17,244 bases of DNA, taken from the NCBI GenBank assembly GCA_021827885.1, contig JAKAUD010000077.1, positions 1-17,244 of the forward strand, given 5' to 3'. Source of the DNA: Thermoplasmata archaeon. Its GTDB lineage: Archaea > Thermoplasmatota > Thermoplasmata > Thermoplasmatales > Thermoplasmataceae. The notes beneath the pieces were generated by a model, which was not told where the DNA came from, made no database searches, and saw only the letters and a program-made list of their open reading frames with translations. Shown here piece by piece: positions 13,711 through 17,244 of the stretch (within the stretch, counting starts at the first letter, position 1; every line of letters starts with the position of its first letter). The position numbers and the translations under genes were made by a program.

Positions 13711-16700
13711 ATGAATAAACAATTTGCTATATTAGTATTGATTATCATGGTCTTGGGAGCGTTTGTCACGCTAGCCGGGAACAGCAATGCGCAGAATGCA
13801 CCATCCTTACCAGCACAACCAACAGGTATGGTATCCCTTTCTGCAGGCACTACACACGTACTTAACCACATGAATGGCATAACAAGAATTGGAAATGTAT
13901 ACAGCAAGCAATTATCAGTAATGATAACATTGAAGTTTAGGAATCAGGTGGAATTAAATAATTTACTTTCTAACTTGAATAATGTAAACTCGCCATTGTA
14001 TCACAAGTATCTGACTTCTCAGGAATTCACAAATCAGTTTTCCCCTTCAGCATCTCTTTACAACAGCATGGTTCTTTATTACACATCCCTTGGTTTCTCA
14101 GTAAAGACATATAGTGACAGAACCTCAATAGTTTTGGGAGGTAGTGTAAATCATTTTAATCAGGTATTCCACGCAGGCATACAATTATTTGAAAAGGGCA
14201 ATTACCAATTCACAGCCCCAACAGCATCAGCTATTTTGCCAGCTCAATTCGCATCACAGGTAATAAACATTGCAGGAATGAACAATGAGCACACTGCAAC
14301 ACTGAACCTTGTTAATCCATCACCATACTTTACCACATCCTCAGGTTCACAATTGCTTTACGGCTCGGATATGCAAGCCGCTTACCAGCTCAAGCAGTTA
14401 GATCGTAAATATGGATATCCAACCAACGAAACCATAGCGACAATTCTATGGTCTGGAACAAACAGTGCAGGCACATCTGTTGCACCGTATGTTCCGTCGG
14501 ATATATTCTCCTATTTTAACAAGACATTACCTTCTGGAGAACCACATTCATCTGTATACGGAGCACCACTCGGTGGAGCACCAGCACCAGGGCCCTCAGC
14601 AGCAAATGATAACACTCAGGCTGATTTTGAAAGTACCTTGGATCTGGAAATGGCCGGATCAGCAGCACCAGGAGCAACTGTTGTTGAAGTTTATGGTCCA
14701 CAAGCCACACAAACCTATCTGGATCAGGCATTTTCATTCATATTGAGCCCAAGTTCATCATATCCACAACTTACACACACAGTTGCAATTTCCAACTCGT
14801 GGGGAGGAAGTGATATGACAGATGCTACATGGACTTCCGATCTGCAGCAGGCTGCAGCTATGGGAATTTCAGTCTTTGCATCATCTGGAGATGACGGAAA
14901 TTCAGGTTCTGGAGGAGCAGCTCCAAGTTTCCCCGCCACAGCATCATATAACACATATGGCGCTACAGCAGTTGGCGGATTGGCAACAACCGTTTCAGGA
15001 ACCGCATCTACCGATGGTAGTGGTACCACAGGAATCTCAACAGAGGCTGTATGGTACAACACACCTAACGCCGGTGACGGTTCACAGGGAGGAGTAAGTA
15101 AAGTTTATGCAGAACCTTCATGGCAAAAGGCAAGCTCTGACGCGAACTCAGTCATAACAGGAGCATCAGGTACAACGGGAGTAAGTTCTGGAAGAGGGAC
15201 TCCTGATGTTGCCGCAGATGGAGCAAACATGGAAATATGGATATCTTACAGTGGAAGTACCGGGTATCAGGAACTCTGGGGAACAAGCATTGCATCACCA
15301 CTTACAGCTGGTCTCTTTGCAACAATGGATTACGCAGTAGGCCACAAATTGGGCTTTGCTAACCCTCTTATATACAAACTTGCCCAGGCTGAATACAACG
15401 GTTCATACAGTGCATCTAAGCCATTCTACTTTGTATCCAACGGTTCAAATGCGCTTTTCAGTGCAAACAATGGATATAGCTTAGCAGTAGGATGGGGTTC
15501 AATAAATGCGAACAATTTCGTCAATGATATAACATCATCAACGCCAGCACCGACAAGCTATCCAGTAACATTCACCGAATCAGGATTATCATCAGGTACT
15601 TCCTGGTCAGTGACGTTCAACGGAAAGACATCATCATCAACTTCTACAACAATATCATTCAGTGCAGTTAACGGAACTTACTCATACACAATAGGTGCAG
15701 TTTCAGGTTACACATCCTCACCATCAAGCGGATCAGTAACAGTGAACGGAGCATCACAGGGAGTAAGTATAGCATTCAGTGCAAGTTCAACGCCTCCACC
15801 AACACAAACAGCTGCTACATACTCAATCGTGAACGCAACCTCTTCAAACATCCAGTTATACACGCTTCCAGAAGCTGAAGAATTTACAGTTTCAAAAACC
15901 GTTACCGCAAATAATGTTGTATTATACTTAGGTGGATCAGGAACCGTTGCTTTCTCAATAGGAACATCATTTAAAGGAACGCAGATTCTTGGTGCAACAA
16001 ACGTCGTCGTCGGATCTTCAACAGGATGGTATAGCACAACCTTTGGCAATGTAACATTGAAATCTGGAACAGATTACTATCTGAATGTCAAATTAGTATC
16101 TGGAAGCACACAGTGGGGATACACCGGAACTTCATCAGCCTCAGTAGACACTGGAGCAATCCAGGATTACTGGTATAGTGGTTCCACGCTTACACACGAT
16201 AACTCATATCCGGATATTTACTCGGTTGGATTCGTTCCCGTCTCATCATCAACGCCAGCACCGACAAGCTATCCAGTAACATTCACTGAATCAGGATTGC
16301 CATCAGGTACTTCCTGGTCAGTGACATTCAACGGACAGACAACAACATCCACATCTACAACAGTATCATTCAGCGTAGTCGATGGAACTTACTCATACAC
16401 AATAGGTGCAGTTTCAGGTTACACATCCTCACCATCAAGCGGATCAGTAACAGTGAACGGAGCATCACAGGGAGTAAGCATAGCATTTAGCGCATCATCA
16501 AGCTATCCAGTTGGAACATATGTGATTGTAAACGCAACATCTTCGAATATTCAATTATACACACTTGGTGAGGCTGAGAAATTCACAGTTGCTAACACTG
16601 TAACCGTGAATAATGTTGTTATGTATCTTGGTGGAGGTTCTGGAGTTATATCATACGCTATTGGAACAACACTGGGTGGATCACAGGTAGTTGGTACCAC

Positions 16701-17013
16701 TGACGTAAGTGTAGGCTCATCCACTGGTTGGGTACAGGCATTCTTCAGCCATGTTCAGCTAACATCCGGAAGCAAATATTTCCTTACCCTTAATTTGGTA
16801 TCAGGCAGTACAGAGTGGGGATACACCACATCACCTTCTGTTGATACCGGGGCACTACAGGACTATTGGTATAGTGGATCTACGCTAGAACACGACAACT
16901 CATATCCAGACATCTTCTCAATAGGATACAACACACATTCAACAGCAGCAATATTGGGGCAGATGTTCTCGGATAACACCATCGCCAATAACAACCTCCC
17001 AAACTTTTTTTAA
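13711..17013 (+). CDS. Secreted S53 family (sedolisin/kumamolisin-like) acid protease with repeated C-terminal modules
   Basis: An 1100-residue exported endopeptidase. A signal peptide (hydrophobic about 5-22) is followed by a Pro-kuma activation domain (about 45-190, with SPLYHKYLTSQEF) and the catalytic domain (about 215-605). The S53 set is intact: Glu307 and Asp311 in FESTLD, oxyanion Asp394 in SSGDDG, and Ser526 in GTSIASP. S53 enzymes work at acid pH, fitting an acidophile that digests external protein. After the catalytic domain come modules A1 (614-693), B1 (704-841), A2 (851-930) and B2 (937-1073), then a short tail with no membrane anchor. Proline/threonine linkers (STPAPTS) separate some modules. 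Module roles (surface or substrate binding) are guesses. ATG 13711 gives a clean signal peptide; GTG 13690 adds seven residues. The gene is transcribed alone. Confidence 0.92.
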   Translation: MNKQFAILVLIIMVLGAFVTLAGNSNAQNAPSLPAQPTGMVSLSAGTTHVLNHMNGITRIGNVYSKQLSVMITLKFRNQVELNNLLSNLNNVNSPLYHKYLTSQEFTNQFSPSASLYNSMVLYYTSLGFSVKTYSDRTSIVLGGSVNHFNQVFHAGIQLFEKGNYQFTAPTASAILPAQFASQVINIAGMNNEHTATLNLVNPSPYFTTSSGSQLLYGSDMQAAYQLKQLDRKYGYPTNETIATILWSGTNSAGTSVAPYVPSDIFSYFNKTLPSGEPHSSVYGAPLGGAPAPGPSAANDNTQADFESTLDLEMAGSAAPGATVVEVYGPQATQTYLDQAFSFILSPSSSYPQLTHTVAISNSWGGSDMTDATWTSDLQQAAAMGISVFASSGDDGNSGSGGAAPSFPATASYNTYGATAVGGLATTVSGTASTDGSGTTGISTEAVWYNTPNAGDGSQGGVSKVYAEPSWQKASSDANSVITGASGTTGVSSGRGTPDVAADGANMEIWISYSGSTGYQELWGTSIASPLTAGLFATMDYAVGHKLGFANPLIYKLAQAEYNGSYSASKPFYFVSNGSNALFSANNGYSLAVGWGSINANNFVNDITSSTPAPTSYPVTFTESGLSSGTSWSVTFNGKTSSSTSTTISFSAVNGTYSYTIGAVSGYTSSPSSGSVTVNGASQGVSIAFSASSTPPPTQTAATYSIVNATSSNIQLYTLPEAEEFTVSKTVTANNVVLYLGGSGTVAFSIGTSFKGTQILGATNVVVGSSTGWYSTTFGNVTLKSGTDYYLNVKLVSGSTQWGYTGTSSASVDTGAIQDYWYSGSTLTHDNSYPDIYSVGFVPVSSSTPAPTSYPVTFTESGLPSGTSWSVTFNGQTTTSTSTTVSFSVVDGTYSYTIGAVSGYTSSPSSGSVTVNGASQGVSIAFSASSSYPVGTYVIVNATSSNIQLYTLGEAEKFTVANTVTVNNVVMYLGGGSGVISYAIGTTLGGSQVVGTTDVSVGSSTGWVQAFFSHVQLTSGSKYFLTLNLVSGSTEWGYTTSPSVDTGALQDYWYSGSTLEHDNSYPDIFSIGYNTHSTAAILGQMFSDNTIANNNLPNFF
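15533..15783 (+). repeat. Module A, copy 1 (within the protease gene)
   Basis: First copy of a 251-bp direct repeat, spaced 711 bp from copy 2. It encodes a beta-rich domain with YPVTFTESGL, SWSVTFNG, YSYTIGAVSGY and GSVTVNG. Positions 15673-15767 (95 bp) are identical, silent sites included, to 16384-16478. Confidence 0.9.
15820..16233 (+). repeat. Module B, copy 1 (within the protease gene)
   Basis: About 138 residues with VNATSSNIQLYTL, a GSSTGW segment and DYWYSGSTL-HDNSYPDI. It matches copy 2 clearly at protein level, while many silent positions differ at DNA level. I do not recognise the domain; a beta-sandwich is likely from its strand pattern. Confidence 0.85.
16244..16494 (+). repeat. 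Module A, copy 2 (within the protease gene)
   Basis: Second copy of the 251-bp repeat. It includes the linker-coding CATCATCAACGCCAGCACCG shared with copy 1. Differences from copy 1 cluster in the middle third (KTSSSTSTTISFSAVN against QTTTSTSTTVSFSVVD), flanked by near-identical DNA. Confidence 0.9.
16519..16929 (+). repeat. Module B, copy 2 (within the protease gene)
   Basis: About 137 residues, the diverged partner of the first B module (YVIVNATSSNIQLYTLGEAE, DYWYSGSTLEHDNSYPDI). With A2 it completes the second A-B pair before the C-terminal tail. Confidence 0.85.
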
Positions 17014-17244
17014 ACATTTTTTAACCAATTAACCTTTAATTTTTTTTTTAATTTTGTTTACTTTCACAATTTTTTAATGAAAATCCATTTTTCTCATTAT
17101 CAGGACGGTCTTATTGCCAATATTGTGTGGAGTCAGCGATAGAGTGACTATTGAAACTTCAACTAATTACAATACTTTTGCAAAACGACCTCAAAACATA
17201 ATGAATTTAAGCTTCTTTCCAATGTCTGTCCGACAGTTGTATGA
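17014..17244. other. Right flank, terminator and possible start of a truncated gene
   Basis: After the T-rich terminator I see no full gene. On the plus strand an ATG at 17222 opens a frame (MSVRQLY) that runs off the edge, with AT-rich DNA about 20-26 nt upstream. On the minus strand two short frames enter from the edge and stop at 17191 and 17163. None can be judged on so little sequence. Confidence 0.3.
17040..17049 (+). terminator. Poly-T terminator after the S53 gene
   Basis: Ten consecutive T, within a wider T-rich tract (17004-17077) that begins at the stop codon. No stem-loop is needed or seen, as is usual for archaeal U-tract termination. Confidence 0.65.

Noticed and set aside
14465..15097. 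Frames of about 70-110 residues on both strands inside the S53 gene
   Set aside because: The protease frame has intact catalytic motifs throughout; these are Gln/His- or Pro/Val-rich shadow products.
15533..16929. CRISPR-like or tandem satellite array
   Set aside because: There are only two copies of each unit, they are hundreds of bases long, and they are in frame within one gene; they are protein modules.
34..17236. CTGTC...GACAG near both ends of the window (34-51 and 17226-17236) as possible element termini
   Set aside because: The inner sequences differ, no transposase lies between, and the content is core housekeeping genes. There is no sign of a mobile element.

Overview
The window reads as chromosomal DNA of a thermoacidophilic archaeon of the order Thermoplasmatales. 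The best marker is a mevalonate 3-kinase-like GHMP protein (10979-11947), an enzyme of the modified mevalonate pathway known from Thermoplasma and its relatives. Supporting signs are an archaeal RPA with its COG3390 partner, an aCPSF2-type beta-CASP nuclease, an archaeal S26B signal peptidase, a tiny Sec61-beta, AT-rich DNA, and many genes with a TATA-like box about 24-30 nt before the start codon and no leader. I cannot name the genus from the sequence alone.

Layout, left to right. A short left flank (1-250) has no convincing gene. A cell-surface block on the minus strand follows: a double-anchored, sequon-rich kelch propeller protein (251-1669) and a UDP-sulfoquinovose synthase (1717-2919). 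Both promoters carry the same 11-mer at the same distance from the start codon. A divergent MarC-family membrane protein (3027-3641) comes next. A minus-strand operon then runs from a previously unlisted 55-residue small ORF (5710-5877) to methylthioadenosine phosphorylase (4934-5695) and the aCPSF2-like ribonuclease (3705-4931). On the plus strand, RPA and the RPA-associated protein overlap by ATGA (6025-7931). They converge on a minus-strand glycine decarboxylase operon, gcvPA-gcvPB (7936-10682), which may be headed by another small ORF of 59 codons (10717-10896).

The right half holds mevalonate 3-kinase (plus), whose 3' end overlaps that of a minus-strand signal peptidase. Divergent from the peptidase is a 53-residue Sec61-beta gene (12860-13021), so two protein-export genes share one intergenic region. 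A small winged-helix regulator (13018-13287, minus) and a 423-bp non-coding stretch precede a secreted S53 (sedolisin/kumamolisin) protease of 1100 residues. Its C-terminal half is two copies of an A-B beta-rich module pair. A poly-T terminator follows.

Two themes link genes. The first is the cell surface: sulfosugar synthesis, a kelch protein with 17 N-glycosylation sequons, Sec61-beta, signal peptidase and the secreted protease all concern exported glycoproteins, and the kelch protein's last extracellular domain is a divergent copy of the protease's module A. The second is housekeeping in compact operons (RPA, gcvP, MTAP/aCPSF2). I found no CRISPR array, transposon, tRNA, rRNA or obvious new defence system. 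The most novel items are the two small ORFs heading operons, the shared promoter 11-mer, and the homogenised protease modules.
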